A stretch of DNA of 64,000 nt from Bradyrhizobium cosmicum (lineage in GTDB: Bacteria > Pseudomonadota > Alphaproteobacteria > Rhizobiales > Xanthobacteraceae). Positions 24,513 through 34,109 of the stretch are shown piece after piece; position 1 is the first letter of the stretch, and every line of letters begins with the position of its first letter. The DNA lies in the NCBI RefSeq assembly GCF_007290395.2, contig NZ_CP041656.2, positions 2,852,001-2,916,000 of the forward strand, read 5' to 3'. A model generated the notes under the pieces. It was not told where the DNA came from. It made no database searches and was given only the letters and a program-made list of their open reading frames with translations. The position numbers and the translations under genes were made by a program.

Positions 24513-24965
24513 ATGCCCTCACGTCCTCAACAGTTTCGCGCTCGACCGATGCCAACGCGTGCCGAGCAGAACGCAGCGGTCGACGCAGAGCGTGGTTCGT
24601 CACGCGAGCGAGGCTATAGCGCGCAGTGGGACAGGGCCTCTCGGCTGTTCCGTCTGCACCATCCCATCTGCAGGGGGTGCGAGGCTGTGGGGTTGGTGAC
24701 GCCGACCGAGGTGACGGACCACGTCGAGCCGCACAAGGGCGATCGCGTTCGCTTCTGGGACAGGGCCATGTGGCAGCCTGCCTGCGCGTGGCACCACGAC
24801 GTGGTCAAGCAGAAGCTCGAGGTCATGTTCGCCAAGGGCGAGATCCTCGTCGCTGATCTGTGGCTCGACAGTCGCGTCGCCGTCCGCCTGACGCTCGCCG
24901 AGCTGCCGGTGGGGGTGGGGGGTGGTCAAAAGTCTAGCGACCCTTCTCAGGGACCGGCTCTCTAG
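24513..24965 (+). CDS. HNH endonuclease of the packaging module
   Basis: The 150-residue product has the HNH pattern CRGCEAVGLVTPTEVTDHVE...WQPACAWHHDVVKQ-type, found next to terminase in many HK97-like cos phages, where it is needed for cos cleavage together with the terminase. The gene lies 42 bases before terS. Confidence 0.85.
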   Translation: MPSRPQQFRARPMPTRAEQNAAVDAERGSSRERGYSAQWDRASRLFRLHHPICRGCEAVGLVTPTEVTDHVEPHKGDRVRFWDRAMWQPACAWHHDVVKQKLEVMFAKGEILVADLWLDSRVAVRLTLAELPVGVGGGQKSSDPSQGPAL

Positions 24966-25007
24966 AACGGCATTTTTTGCCGCGAAATTCGCTGGAATTT
25001 ATTTTTT

Positions 25008-25676
25008 ATGGGTCGACATCCCGACAATCCGCTCGATCAGGCTGCCAAGGGGTTCCCTGGTAAGCGAAAGAGCAAAACCGAGAAGGCGATCGCCGAGGCC
25101 GAGCGCCTGGCGGGCCTGCTCGTCGCGGTGCGGACCGAGACGCCGTCCGACAACAAGCCCGGCTATCTGCAGGATCTGCGGCTCAAGGCGGCGAGCGTCA
25201 TGTGGGACGATTACGCGCCGCGGCTCGACCGGCTGCACCTGCTGTCGCAGCTCGACCTGCACCTGTTCGCGATGTTCTGCATTTACGCGGCCGAATTCGT
25301 CGCTGCGAACGAGGAGATCCTGACCAAGGGCTATTCGGTCATGGTCAAGACGATCTCCGGCGACAAGATGCCCCGCGAAAATCCCGCCGTGGGGCGCCGC
25401 GACCACGCCGCCAAGATGACGATCGACCTGTCGAGCAAATTCGGGCTGTCGCCGCAGGACCGTCATCGGCTGCTGGCCGCCGGCGCGATGCATTTCGACG
25501 ATGACACGCTGTTCGGCCGCGCCGTGCAGCGTCCCGCGCTGGCCGGTGTTGCGGCTGAAGATGCCAGCGAGAGCGCGCCGGCCGCGGAGCCCATCCCGGC
25601 GCCGGTTGTGGAAGGGTCTGCGATCGGCTCGCTCTCGGCGTTTGACTCGGTCCCGCCAGGCACAAAGCCGAACTGA
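25008..25676 (+). CDS. terS: terminase small subunit, P27 family
   Basis: The 222-residue product ends its core with the P27-type signature KFGLSPQDRHRLL after a helical DNA-recognition part. It should bind the packaging site and present phage DNA to the large subunit. The C-terminal tail is Pro/Ala-rich and probably disordered. Its stop lies 6 bases before terL. Confidence 0.82.
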   Translation: MGRHPDNPLDQAAKGFPGKRKSKTEKAIAEAERLAGLLVAVRTETPSDNKPGYLQDLRLKAASVMWDDYAPRLDRLHLLSQLDLHLFAMFCIYAAEFVAANEEILTKGYSVMVKTISGDKMPRENPAVGRRDHAAKMTIDLSSKFGLSPQDRHRLLAAGAMHFDDDTLFGRAVQRPALAGVAAEDASESAPAAEPIPAPVVEGSAIGSLSAFDSVPPGTKPN

Positions 25677-25682
25677 CGATGC

Positions 25683-27449
25683 ATGCAGGACTGGAAACCG
25701 CAGACGGAAGCGTCCGCGCTCGCGATCGCGGCGGTCGCCGGGCCGCAGCTCTATCCGGAGCCGGAGTGGCTGACGCACGCGGTCGAGGAGCTGGGCTATT
25801 CCTGGGCGCGGATCGCGTGGCAGCGCGCGTCCGCGGTGCCGGGCGCCTGGTACGATGCGACCAAGGCGCAGGCCGTGGTCGACCGCTGGCCGACCTGGTT
25901 CAAACTGACGGTCGGTCGCTTTGCGGGTCAGCCGTTCCGCCTGTCGCCTTGGCAGGACGTCATCGTCCGGCTGCTGATCGGCTGGAAAGCGCCGACCGAG
26001 ATCCTCGATCCGGAGACGATGCAGCCGACGCAGGTGCACGTCCGGCTGTTCTGCGAGCTGCGGCTGTGGGTGCCGCGCAAGAACGGCAAGAGCGAGTTTC
26101 TGGCCGCGCTGGCGCTGCTGTTCTGGGCGATCGAGGGGCAGCGCCGCGGCGCGGGCTTCTGCTTTGCGCACGACGAGAGTCAGGCGCGCGAGGTGTTCGA
26201 CAAAATGGGCGACATGATCGCCTATGCGCCCGCCGTGTTTCGATCGCCGACCACGGGCGAGCCGATCAAGGTGTTTGCCAAGCAGCTCTGGAATGCGGAG
26301 CTGCGCTCGGCGTTCCGGCTGATGCCGGGCAAGGCCAAGGGCAAGCACGGGCGCGCGCCGTTCGTCACGGTCGGCGACGAGATGCACGAATGGGTGTCGA
26401 CCGAGCTGGCCGACACGCTGCGCCAGGGCGAGGGCGCCTCGCTGCAGCCGATCCGGCTCTATGCGTCGACCGCGGGTCTGAAGTCGCAAAAGACCGGCTT
26501 CAAGCTGTGGGAAGAGTCGCAGAAGATCCTCGACGGACGGATCGACGACCCGACCACGCTGGTCGTGATCTTCGCGGCGGACGAGGACGCCGACTGGCGC
26601 GATCAGAAGGCCTGGCGGCTGGCGAATCCGTCGCTCGGCCTGTCGCCGACCAAGGCGTTCCTCGAGCGCGAGATCTCAAAGGCCGTGACGCCGGCGGCCG
26701 AGGCCGCGTTTCGCCGCTACCATCTGAATCAGTGGGTCGAGGAGTTCGCGCGCTGGATCTCGGTGCGCAAATGGGATGCGGCGACGCCCGACGCCAATGC
26801 GTGGAAAACTCAGTACGACACGCTGAAGGGCCGCGAGTGCATCCTCAGTTTCGACTCCACGAAATCGTTCGACCTGGCGTCGATGTGTCTGCGTTTCCCG
26901 CCGGTCGAGCCGGGCGAGCGCACCAGATTCGTCTGGCGGTTCTGGTTGCCGACCGAGACGATCGAGGCGCGGACCAAGGCCGAGCGGACGCCGTTCGATC
27001 AATGGGCGGAAAACGGCGCGATCACGCCAATCCCGGGCGGTGTGTTCGAGCTGGACTATGCGATCGAGGCAGCGCTGCAGGCCTGCGCCGACTTCCGGGT
27101 CACCAAGATCGGCTGGGACGCCTGGAATGCGCTCGAATTCTACAACCGGATGGTCAAGCGCGGCCAGCCGGAGGATCTGTTCGTCGAGATGCGGTTCGGC
27201 ACCAAGTCGCTGGGGCAGGGCACCAAGGAATTCGAACGCAAGGTGTTCGGCGGCGAGATGGATCACGGCGGCCATCCGGTCGCGCGCTGGATGATCGGGC
27301 ACTGCAACGTGCGCTTTGACGAAAACATGAATTACGTGCCGGCAAAGAAGCGATCCGAGGACTCGATCGACGGCATCGTCGCCGCGGTCATGACCGAGGC
27401 GATTGCGATGACGCCGACTGCACCTGTTGCGGGGCTGGTTTTGCTATGA
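25683..27449 (+). CDS. terL: terminase large subunit
   Basis: The 588-residue product has a Walker A-like P-loop (PRKNGKSE, 131-138), a Walker B region (VTVGDEMHEW, about 228-237), and a C-terminal RNase H-like nuclease domain starting ILSFDSTKSFDLASM with a later acidic site (KIGWDAWNALE). It is the ATP-driven motor and nuclease for DNA packaging. ATG at 25683 is used; a nearby out-of-frame ATG at 25679 opens only a shadow frame. Its stop overlaps the portal start. Confidence 0.93.
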   Translation: MQDWKPQTEASALAIAAVAGPQLYPEPEWLTHAVEELGYSWARIAWQRASAVPGAWYDATKAQAVVDRWPTWFKLTVGRFAGQPFRLSPWQDVIVRLLIGWKAPTEILDPETMQPTQVHVRLFCELRLWVPRKNGKSEFLAALALLFWAIEGQRRGAGFCFAHDESQAREVFDKMGDMIAYAPAVFRSPTTGEPIKVFAKQLWNAELRSAFRLMPGKAKGKHGRAPFVTVGDEMHEWVSTELADTLRQGEGASLQPIRLYASTAGLKSQKTGFKLWEESQKILDGRIDDPTTLVVIFAADEDADWRDQKAWRLANPSLGLSPTKAFLEREISKAVTPAAEAAFRRYHLNQWVEEFARWISVRKWDAATPDANAWKTQYDTLKGRECILSFDSTKSFDLASMCLRFPPVEPGERTRFVWRFWLPTETIEARTKAERTPFDQWAENGAITPIPGGVFELDYAIEAALQACADFRVTKIGWDAWNALEFYNRMVKRGQPEDLFVEMRFGTKSLGQGTKEFERKVFGGEMDHGGHPVARWMIGHCNVRFDENMNYVPAKKRSEDSIDGIVAAVMTEAIAMTPTAPVAGLVLL

Positions 27450-28780
27450 GCTGGATCACTGACATCCTCGGCACGTCGGCGCCTGCGGTTCGCGTGCCGG
27501 AGGATTTTGAACCGCCGAAAAACGCGACGCAGATGGTGCCGCTGACCGAGATCGTGCGCGGTTCGCAGTCGTGGTCCGACATGTTCGGCCCGGCAATGGC
27601 TGGCGGCTTGCCGGCGCTGACCGAATATTCCGCCGCGACGGTGACGGCGATCTATGCCTGCTGGTCGCTGATTGCTGGCGCGATTCAGACGCTGCCGATC
27701 AACATGATGAACGTCGACATTCCGACCGGCGAACGCGAGCGGATCTTCGACGACCCCCTGCTGTGGGTGCTAAATGAGGAGATGTCGGAGCGCTGGCCGG
27801 CGCCGATCGGCTGGGAATACCTGGTCAAGTCTATCATGGCCGAGGGTGATGCGTTCGCGATCATCCGCCGCGACCGCATGTTCAAGCCGATCGCGCTCGA
27901 GCCCGTGCATCCGCTGCGCGTGATGAATGGTATCGTGCCGCAAACCGGTCGCATGGTGTATCGGATCGCGCCGGAGTATCTCGCCAACGGTCAGGTGATC
28001 GGCAGCGCGCGCGATTTCGACCAGGATGACATCATCCACATTCCCGGTTTCGGCTTCGATGGTTTGCGCGGCATGACGCCGCTGCGCTACTCGCTGCGCA
28101 ACGCCGGCGGCGTCGCGATCGCCGCGCAGGAATATGCCGCTCGGTTCTTCACCAACGGCGCGCGGCCCGACTACGCGCTATCGACCGATCAGAACCTTGG
28201 CGAGCCGCGCATCAAGGAATTGCAGGGCCTGATCGACGAGCGGCATCGGTCGACCGAGAACGCGCATCGGCCGATGCTGCTGCATTCTGGCCTCAAGCTG
28301 ACCAGCTTGCAGATCTCGGCGAACGACATGCAGCTGCTCGGCCAGCGCCAGTTCCAGATCGAGGAGATCGCGCGCGCCTATGGCGTGCCGCCCTTCATGA
28401 TCGGCCACAACGAAAAGACCACGTCATGGGGCTCCGGTGTCGAGGCCATGTCGATCGGCTTCGTCCGGTACACGTTGCGGCCGTACCTCAACAAGATCGA
28501 GCGCGAGCTTGATCGAAAGCTGTTCCGCACGCGCTCGCGGGTCACGGTGTTCGATACCTCGGACCTCGAGCAGGCCGACACCAAGAACCTGTACGAATCG
28601 TTGCGCGTCGGCGTCGGCCGCGCCGGCGAGCCGCGCATCCTCACGCCGAATGAGGCGCGCGCCAAACTGCGCATGCCGCGCAAGACAGATGCCGACTCCG
28701 ACAAGCTCGGCGTCAACGCCGGCGCCGCGCCCGCGGCCAAGGATCAGGGCTCAACCGAACCAAAGGACGCTGCAGCATGA
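27446..28780 (+). CDS. HK97-family portal protein
   Basis: The 444-residue product shows the HK97 portal pattern (TVTAIYACWSLIAGAIQTLP, GWEYLVKSIMAEGDAFAIIR, EEIARAYGVPPFMIGHNEKT). It forms the dodecameric vertex for DNA entry and tail joining. ATGA overlaps link it to terL and the protease. Confidence 0.93.
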   Translation: MSWITDILGTSAPAVRVPEDFEPPKNATQMVPLTEIVRGSQSWSDMFGPAMAGGLPALTEYSAATVTAIYACWSLIAGAIQTLPINMMNVDIPTGERERIFDDPLLWVLNEEMSERWPAPIGWEYLVKSIMAEGDAFAIIRRDRMFKPIALEPVHPLRVMNGIVPQTGRMVYRIAPEYLANGQVIGSARDFDQDDIIHIPGFGFDGLRGMTPLRYSLRNAGGVAIAAQEYAARFFTNGARPDYALSTDQNLGEPRIKELQGLIDERHRSTENAHRPMLLHSGLKLTSLQISANDMQLLGQRQFQIEEIARAYGVPPFMIGHNEKTTSWGSGVEAMSIGFVRYTLRPYLNKIERELDRKLFRTRSRVTVFDTSDLEQADTKNLYESLRVGVGRAGEPRILTPNEARAKLRMPRKTDADSDKLGVNAGAAPAAKDQGSTEPKDAAA

Positions 28781-29583
28781 GGGATCGTCGTCTGTTCAAC
28801 CTGTTCGCGGCCAATTCTAAGCGCGGCTCGTTCCGCGCCGATGCGGCCAGCAACACGATCGAGCTCTATGACCTGATCGTGTCGAGCGAGATCGAGGCCG
28901 AATGGTATGGCGGCGTCTCGCTGCAGGGCTTTGCCAAGGCCATGCGCGGCATGGCCGGCACGGTGCACGTGCGCATCAATTCGCCGGGCGGGGACGTCTT
29001 TGCCGGCGTCGGCATCGCGCAGATCATGCGCGAATACGACGGCGAGATCGTCGCGCATGTCGACGGCTACGCCGCTTCAGCTGCGTCGGTCGTTGCGATT
29101 GCCGCCGACAAGGTGGTGATGGCGCCGGCGTCGATGATGATGATCCACAAGGCCTGGACGTGGGGCATCGGCAACGCTGATGACCTGATGGCGACCGCCG
29201 AGCTGCTGGAAAAGATCGATGGCCAGCTCGCCGAGGGCTACGCCGCGCGCGGCAGCAAGGATGCTGCGACATTCATGAACCTGATGGCGGCCGAGACCTG
29301 GCTGACGCCGCAAGAGGCGATCGACTGCGGTCTGGCCGACGAAATGGCCGGCGAAAAGGACAAGGCCGCGACCAACGCGCGGGCGCGCTGGGACGTCTCG
29401 GCCTTTGAACGCGCGCCGGCGCCGCCGGCGGCGCAGGGCGATGACAAGATCCGCGCGGCAGTCGAGGCGGCGCTCGCTGAGCGCGATCGGCAGGATCGCG
29501 ACAAGGCCGCGGCGATCGTGGCTGCCGAACAAGAGCGGGGGCAGCGCCGGCGGCGCGCTCAGTTGCTCGCAAGGACTGCCTAA
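28777..29583 (+). CDS. ClpP-like head maturation protease
   Basis: The 268-residue product has a ClpP fold with INSPGGDVFAGVGI, the nucleophile S101 (GYAASAAS), H124 (MMIHKAW) and an acidic residue in the TPQEAIDCGLADE region. It should cleave capsid and scaffold during prohead maturation. The C-terminal charged helix may act as the scaffold. Confidence 0.9.
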   Translation: MRDRRLFNLFAANSKRGSFRADAASNTIELYDLIVSSEIEAEWYGGVSLQGFAKAMRGMAGTVHVRINSPGGDVFAGVGIAQIMREYDGEIVAHVDGYAASAASVVAIAADKVVMAPASMMMIHKAWTWGIGNADDLMATAELLEKIDGQLAEGYAARGSKDAATFMNLMAAETWLTPQEAIDCGLADEMAGEKDKAATNARARWDVSAFERAPAPPAAQGDDKIRAAVEAALAERDRQDRDKAAAIVAAEQERGQRRRRAQLLARTA

Positions 29584-29665
29584 GCGCGAGCCGCGCCGAG
29601 CAGAACAAGCGCCGTGGCCAATTCGGGCCAGGGCGGTCTCTAGCCATGTCATGAAAGGACAGCAA

Positions 29666-30913
29666 ATGGCTTCACTTCAGGAGTTGAGAGCGCAGGGCGC
29701 GGCCATCGTGGTCGCGATGCAGGCGATGGCCGACAAGCCCGCCGACAAATGGGATGCCAAAGTCGACGGACCGGAGTGGGATAAGCTCGACGCGCAGCTC
29801 GTCGATATCCAGGCGAACATCAAGCGCCAGGAGCGCGTGATTCAGGCGGCTGCCGACAACCTGCAGCGTGACTTGGTCGCCGACGCTGCTTCGCGCGTCG
29901 GCCAGGATCAGAAGTCGGAAGCCTCGACGATCTTCGCCAAATGGGTGCGCAACCCTGATGGGTTGTCTGCCGAGGATTGGACCAAGATCCGCGCAACCAT
30001 GTCGACCACGACGGGCAGCCAGGGCGGCTACACGGTGCAGACCGAAGTCCAGAAGACGGTGCTGGAAGCGCTCAAGGCGTTCGGCGGCATGCGTGCCGTC
30101 GCGACGGTGCTGCAGACGTCGCAGGGTAACCAGATGAACTATCCGACTTCGGATGGCACCTCAGAGACGGGTGAGATCATCGGCCAGAATACGACCGCCA
30201 CGGCGCTCGATCCCGCGTTCAACTTCGTGCCCCTGAATGTCTACAAGTTCTCGTCCAAGATCATGGCGGTGCCGTTCGAGCTGCTGCAGGATAGCGAGGT
30301 CGACGTCGAGGGCTTCGTGATCAGGCGTGCGACGCAGCGCCTCGGCCGCATCACCAATACCAAGTTCACGGTGGGTGCCGGCGATGGCTCGAACGAGCCG
30401 AACGGCATCGTCACGGCGGCCACGACCGGCGTCACGGCGGGCAACGGCACCAGCCAGGTCACGGCGATCGTCTATGACAGCCTGATCGACATGCAGCATT
30501 CGGTCGATCCCGCCTATCGCGAGACCGGCGAGTGCAAGTGGATGATGCACGACTCCAGCGTCAAGGTGATCCGCAAGATCAAGGACGGCCAGTCGCGGCC
30601 GATCTTCGTGCCCGGCTGGGATTTCGCGATCCCGACCGGCGGCAAGGCCGGCAAGATCCCGGATTCGCTGCTCGGCGATCCCATCCAGGTCAACCAGGAC
30701 ATGGCGGTGATGGCTGCGTCGGCGAAGTCGATCGCTTACGGCAAGCTCAACGAATACACGATCCGCGACGTGATGGACGTGACCATGTTCCGCTTTACGG
30801 ACTCTGCCTACACCAAGCTCGGCCAGGTCGGCTTCCTGGCCTGGCTGCGCTCCGGCGGCAATCTGATCGATGTCGGCGGTGCGGTGAAGCTGTTCGTCAA
30901 CGCGGCGTCCTGA
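29666..30913 (+). CDS. HK97-type major capsid protein
   Basis: The 415-residue product has an N-terminal coiled-coil scaffold part (about 1-100), followed by the HK97 capsid core (TTTGSQGGYTVQTEVQKTVL, AVPFELLQDSEVDVEGFVIR, FRFTDSAYTKLGQVGFLAWL). ATG at 29666 follows AAAGGA at 6 bases; another ATG is at 29651. The protease upstream probably removes the N-terminal part. Confidence 0.93.
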   Translation: MASLQELRAQGAAIVVAMQAMADKPADKWDAKVDGPEWDKLDAQLVDIQANIKRQERVIQAAADNLQRDLVADAASRVGQDQKSEASTIFAKWVRNPDGLSAEDWTKIRATMSTTTGSQGGYTVQTEVQKTVLEALKAFGGMRAVATVLQTSQGNQMNYPTSDGTSETGEIIGQNTTATALDPAFNFVPLNVYKFSSKIMAVPFELLQDSEVDVEGFVIRRATQRLGRITNTKFTVGAGDGSNEPNGIVTAATTGVTAGNGTSQVTAIVYDSLIDMQHSVDPAYRETGECKWMMHDSSVKVIRKIKDGQSRPIFVPGWDFAIPTGGKAGKIPDSLLGDPIQVNQDMAVMAASAKSIAYGKLNEYTIRDVMDVTMFRFTDSAYTKLGQVGFLAWLRSGGNLIDVGGAVKLFVNAAS

Positions 30914-30938
30914 TCGCCTTCAGGACGTATCGGGGGAG

Positions 30939-30969
30939 AAGGGCCGGGAGCGTTTTCCCGGCCCTTTTT
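30939..30969 (+). terminator. terminator after the capsid gene
   Basis: A GGGCCGGGA/TCCCGGCCC stem with a 6-base loop is followed by five T residues. It may trim expression of downstream genes relative to capsid. Confidence 0.75.
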
Positions 30970-31005
30970 ATGTAAGGCCCATTTTCCCCAAGGAGGTTGA
31001 GAACG

Positions 31006-31362
31006 ATGCGAGTCATCATGACGTCGTACCATACGCTTGCGGATGGCACGGAATTGAAACCGGGCGATCCTCACGATCACGACGACGCCGAGGCGCGCCG
31101 GCTGATCGGCGTCGGCGGCGCCCGAATGCCGACCAAGGACGACGAGGCGCGCCTCGAGGCGCATGTGCGCGCGCAGGCCAAAGCCGAATGGCGCGCCGAG
31201 CTGGACGCAAGCACGGTCGACGAGCTGAAGGCCGGCGCCGAGCGCAACGGTATCGACCTGAAGGGTGCGACCAAGAAATCGGACATCATCGCGGCGATCG
31301 TGGCCGCTGTGGATGCGCGCGAGGCCGAGGCCGTCGCAGCGCAGTCTGACGCCCAGAAGTAA
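31006..31362 (+). CDS. small head protein with Rho-N/SAP-like C-terminus
   Basis: The 118-residue product starts with ATG at 31006, 9 bases after AAGGAGG. Its C-terminal half (STVDELKAGAERNGIDLKGA, then TKKSDIIAAIVAAV) resembles the small helical Rho-N/SAP-like domain found in phage head proteins. Its role may be head completion. Confidence 0.6.
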   Translation: MRVIMTSYHTLADGTELKPGDPHDHDDAEARRLIGVGGARMPTKDDEARLEAHVRAQAKAEWRAELDASTVDELKAGAERNGIDLKGATKKSDIIAAIVAAVDAREAEAVAAQSDAQK

Positions 31363-31393
31363 CCACGTCCGGCCGCCGTCGAGGATCTCGCGC

Positions 31394-32098
31394 ATGTTCC
31401 GCAATAACGACATCAGCGATGGCGGCCGTCCGGTCTTGATCGAACCGGCGGACGACGAGGTGATCTCGCTCGCCGACTGCAAGAAGATGCTGGGCATTGC
31501 CTCGGCCAGCCAGGACCCGATCATCCAGGCGGCCATTTGGGCGGCGACGGACAATCTCGACGCCGCGTCCGGCGTGCTCAACCGCGCCTTGCGCGAGCAG
31601 ACCTGGGAGCTGCAGCTGCGCTCGTTCAACGATCGCCGCGCCGCCGTTGCGCCGTTCAACAACCCGATGGCGATCCCGCTGCCTTATCCGCCGCTGCTCA
31701 AGGTCGTTAGCGTCAAATATCTGGACCAGGCCGGCGTCGACCAGCCGCTCGCGCTCGGCAGCGGCTACCGCATTCTCGGCCTCGGCGCGCCGCTGGAAAA
31801 GCAGGCGATCGCGCCGCCGTTCCAGGGCGCCTGGCCGAATGCGCGCGTCGACGATGCCTCCGTCCGCATCCGCTTCACCTGCGGCTATGACGAGGACCAG
31901 AACGTCATGCCGCGCCAGCTCAAGATGGCTGTGTGCCTGGCTGTGCGCGACCTGATGCCGCTGATGTCGCGCGACCAGATGGTTTTCGAGGACCGCGTCG
32001 AGGGCGTCGGCTCCAAGCGCTACCAGAGCAATCCGGAATTCGCGGCCGTGACGCAAAAGGCGATCGCGAGCCTGCTGGCCAATCTCCGCGTCGAATAG
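31394..32098 (+). CDS. head-tail connector protein, gp6-like
   Basis: The 234-residue product fits the HK97 gp6-type adaptor: an N-terminal helical region starting ISLADCKKMLGIASASQDPI, a central beta region (PPLLKVVSVKYLDQAG) and a C-terminal helix. It would attach below the portal. Confidence 0.75.
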   Translation: MFRNNDISDGGRPVLIEPADDEVISLADCKKMLGIASASQDPIIQAAIWAATDNLDAASGVLNRALREQTWELQLRSFNDRRAAVAPFNNPMAIPLPYPPLLKVVSVKYLDQAGVDQPLALGSGYRILGLGAPLEKQAIAPPFQGAWPNARVDDASVRIRFTCGYDEDQNVMPRQLKMAVCLAVRDLMPLMSRDQMVFEDRVEGVGSKRYQSNPEFAAVTQKAIASLLANLRVE

Positions 32099-32137
32099 GC
32101 GCGGCGTCTCCCGCAACCCTAACGAGGATCTCCGCAC

Positions 32138-32545
32138 ATGAGCATTCAACTGTCCGTCGCCGCGCGCAACGCCCGGCTCGATGCGATCGAGACGGCGATC
32201 GGCACCGCGGCCAAGCTGCAAATGTACACCGGCTCGATGCCGGCGAGCTGCGCCACGGCTGCGAGCGGCACCAAGCTGCTCGAGGACACTCTGGCGTCGG
32301 ACTGGGCTGCGAATGCGTCGAGCGGCTCCAAATCGTTCAATGGCACGCCGATCGCGGGCACGGCGCTCGCCGGCGGCACCGCGGGCTATTTCCGCATCGT
32401 CGACAGCGCCGGCACCACCTGCCACATGCAGGGCACCATCACGGCGACCGGCGGCGGCGGCGACATGACGATCGACAACACCTCGATCGCCAACGGCCAG
32501 ACCGTCAACGTCACCAGCTTCACGCTGACCGACGGCAACGCGTAA
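32138..32545 (+). CDS. phage structural protein, unknown role
   Basis: The 135-residue product (MSIQLSVAARNARLDAIETA) has a short helix followed by Gly/Ala/Thr-rich beta sequence, typical of virion fibre or decoration proteins. ATG is preceded by GAGGATCT. It opens the inserted fibre block. Confidence 0.65.
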   Translation: MSIQLSVAARNARLDAIETAIGTAAKLQMYTGSMPASCATAASGTKLLEDTLASDWAANASSGSKSFNGTPIAGTALAGGTAGYFRIVDSAGTTCHMQGTITATGGGGDMTIDNTSIANGQTVNVTSFTLTDGNA

Positions 32546-32560
32546 GCCGGGAGCGCCGCC

Positions 32561-33439
32561 ATGACCAGCAACGTCCAGATTACGCCAGGTCTCGGCGTCG
32601 CCGTGGCGGCCGTCGACATCGGCGCGGCGACGGCGGCGACCGTGACGATGACGATCGCCTCGCCCTGCGTCGTGACGGACACCGGGCACACCTTCGCGGA
32701 CGGGCAGCCGATCGTGCTGACCACGACGGGCGCTTTGGCCACCGGACTGACCGCCGGCGCGACGGTCTATGTCAAGAATCCGGTCACCAACACCTACAAT
32801 CTGGCGGCGACGCCGGGCGGTGCGGCGATCAACACCACGGGCTCGCAGAGCGGCACGCATACGCGGACGGCGCAGGCGTTTGCGCAGGTGGTGCGGATCG
32901 ACAATGCCAACCCGAACGGGACGGCAGCGGACTCCGCGTCGGCGCCGGTCGCTTTCTCGACCGAGGGCAAGGCGCAGCTCGGCAGCTTGACCGAGACCGC
33001 GCCGGCGTCCGACACGGCATCGTCGGGCCTCAACGGTCGCCTGCAGCGTCTCGCGCAGAACATCACAACGCTGATCGGATGGTTGAAGCCGACGGCCAGC
33101 GCCAACGGCATGACGAAATCGCGGGTCAATTCGGCCGCGAGCACCAACGCGACCAGCCTGAAGGCAAGCGCGGGCGCGATCTACAGCATCCAGCTGTTCA
33201 ACAATGCGGCCTATACCGTGTTCCTGAAGCTTTACAACAAGGCGTCGGCGCCGACGGTCGGAACGGATACGCCGACCTGGACGATCCCGATCCCCGCGGG
33301 CGGCGGCTTCTCGCATTACTTCCCGCACGGCCGCCCCGACGCGACTGGAATCGCCTACGCGATCACCAAGCTGCAGGCCGACTCGGACACGACCGCGGTC
33401 GTCGCGGGCGATCTGACCGGCGAAATTCTCTGGATCTGA
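32561..33439 (+). CDS. phage structural beta-rich protein
   Basis: The 292-residue product is rich in Ala, Thr and Gly and beta strands. Its middle helix (SSGLNGRLQRLAQNITTLIG) may drive trimerisation, and its C-terminal sandwich-like part contains YSIQLFNNAAYTVFLKLYNK. A decoration or fibre protein is likely; no precise family is recognised. Confidence 0.6.
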   Translation: MTSNVQITPGLGVAVAAVDIGAATAATVTMTIASPCVVTDTGHTFADGQPIVLTTTGALATGLTAGATVYVKNPVTNTYNLAATPGGAAINTTGSQSGTHTRTAQAFAQVVRIDNANPNGTAADSASAPVAFSTEGKAQLGSLTETAPASDTASSGLNGRLQRLAQNITTLIGWLKPTASANGMTKSRVNSAASTNATSLKASAGAIYSIQLFNNAAYTVFLKLYNKASAPTVGTDTPTWTIPIPAGGGFSHYFPHGRPDATGIAYAITKLQADSDTTAVVAGDLTGEILWI

Positions 33440-33443
33440 CTTG

Positions 33444-34109
33444 ATGTGGAGCGCGGGCGCGAATTGGCAGCGTCAGAACGGATGGTACAGGCCAGCACCG
33501 ACCGGCGGCGGTGGTGGTGCTGCGACCTTCACGTCGCCGGCCGACACCGGCACCTGGACGTTTTCGAACGCAAACAAGACGGTCGTTTGCACCGCAGTCA
33601 CCAACACCGGAGGTGTGCAGACCGGCCAGGTGCTGACGTCGCCGGCGCTGTCGGGCAAGAAATTCTTCATCGCCCATGTCGACAGCATGCCGGCCGACTA
33701 CGCGGCGCTGGGCATTACCGATGGCGCCAACCGGGGTTGTCCGGGCTTTGCTGGTACGGGCAACGTCGGCTTTTTCAGCAGCTCGGCGGGCATCTGGGCC
33801 GCGGGATCGAATGTGGATTCGCTGCCGCCGAGCATGGGCTCCGGCGCGACCGCGGGGCTCTGCATCGACGCGACCGGCAAGCTCGCCTGGTTCACGATCG
33901 ACGGCGTGAATTTCTACGGCTCGGCCGGCACGGTGCGCACTGCGTCGGATGTCGCTGCCGGAACCGGCGGCTTCAATTTCGCAACGCAGATCTCGGGCTC
34001 GACCTTCTATGCCGCGGTCGGCGCGCTCGACGTCGCGGGGCAGGGCTACACCATCCAGACCGCGCTGCCCGGCGGCTGGACCATGCCGTCCGGCTATGGC
34101 CTTCTTTGA
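33444..34109 (+). CDS. SPRY/concanavalin-like structural protein
   Basis: The 221-residue product resembles a SPRY/B30.2-like beta sandwich: FSNANKTVVCTAVT, KKFFIAHVDSMP, a GATAGLCIDATGKLAWFTID stretch and a final GGWTMPSGYGLL. Such folds on virions usually bind surface ligands. A TTG at 33441 gives one extra residue. The stop overlaps the next gene by 14 bases. Confidence 0.6.
   Translation: MWSAGANWQRQNGWYRPAPTGGGGGAATFTSPADTGTWTFSNANKTVVCTAVTNTGGVQTGQVLTSPALSGKKFFIAHVDSMPADYAALGITDGANRGCPGFAGTGNVGFFSSSAGIWAAGSNVDSLPPSMGSGATAGLCIDATGKLAWFTIDGVNFYGSAGTVRTASDVAAGTGGFNFATQISGSTFYAAVGALDVAGQGYTIQTALPGGWTMPSGYGLL

Noticed and set aside
31286..33328. 680-residue open frame on the minus strand
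   Set aside because: It is antisense to connector and structural genes that have clear protein character and ribosome sites; high GC keeps the shadow frame open.
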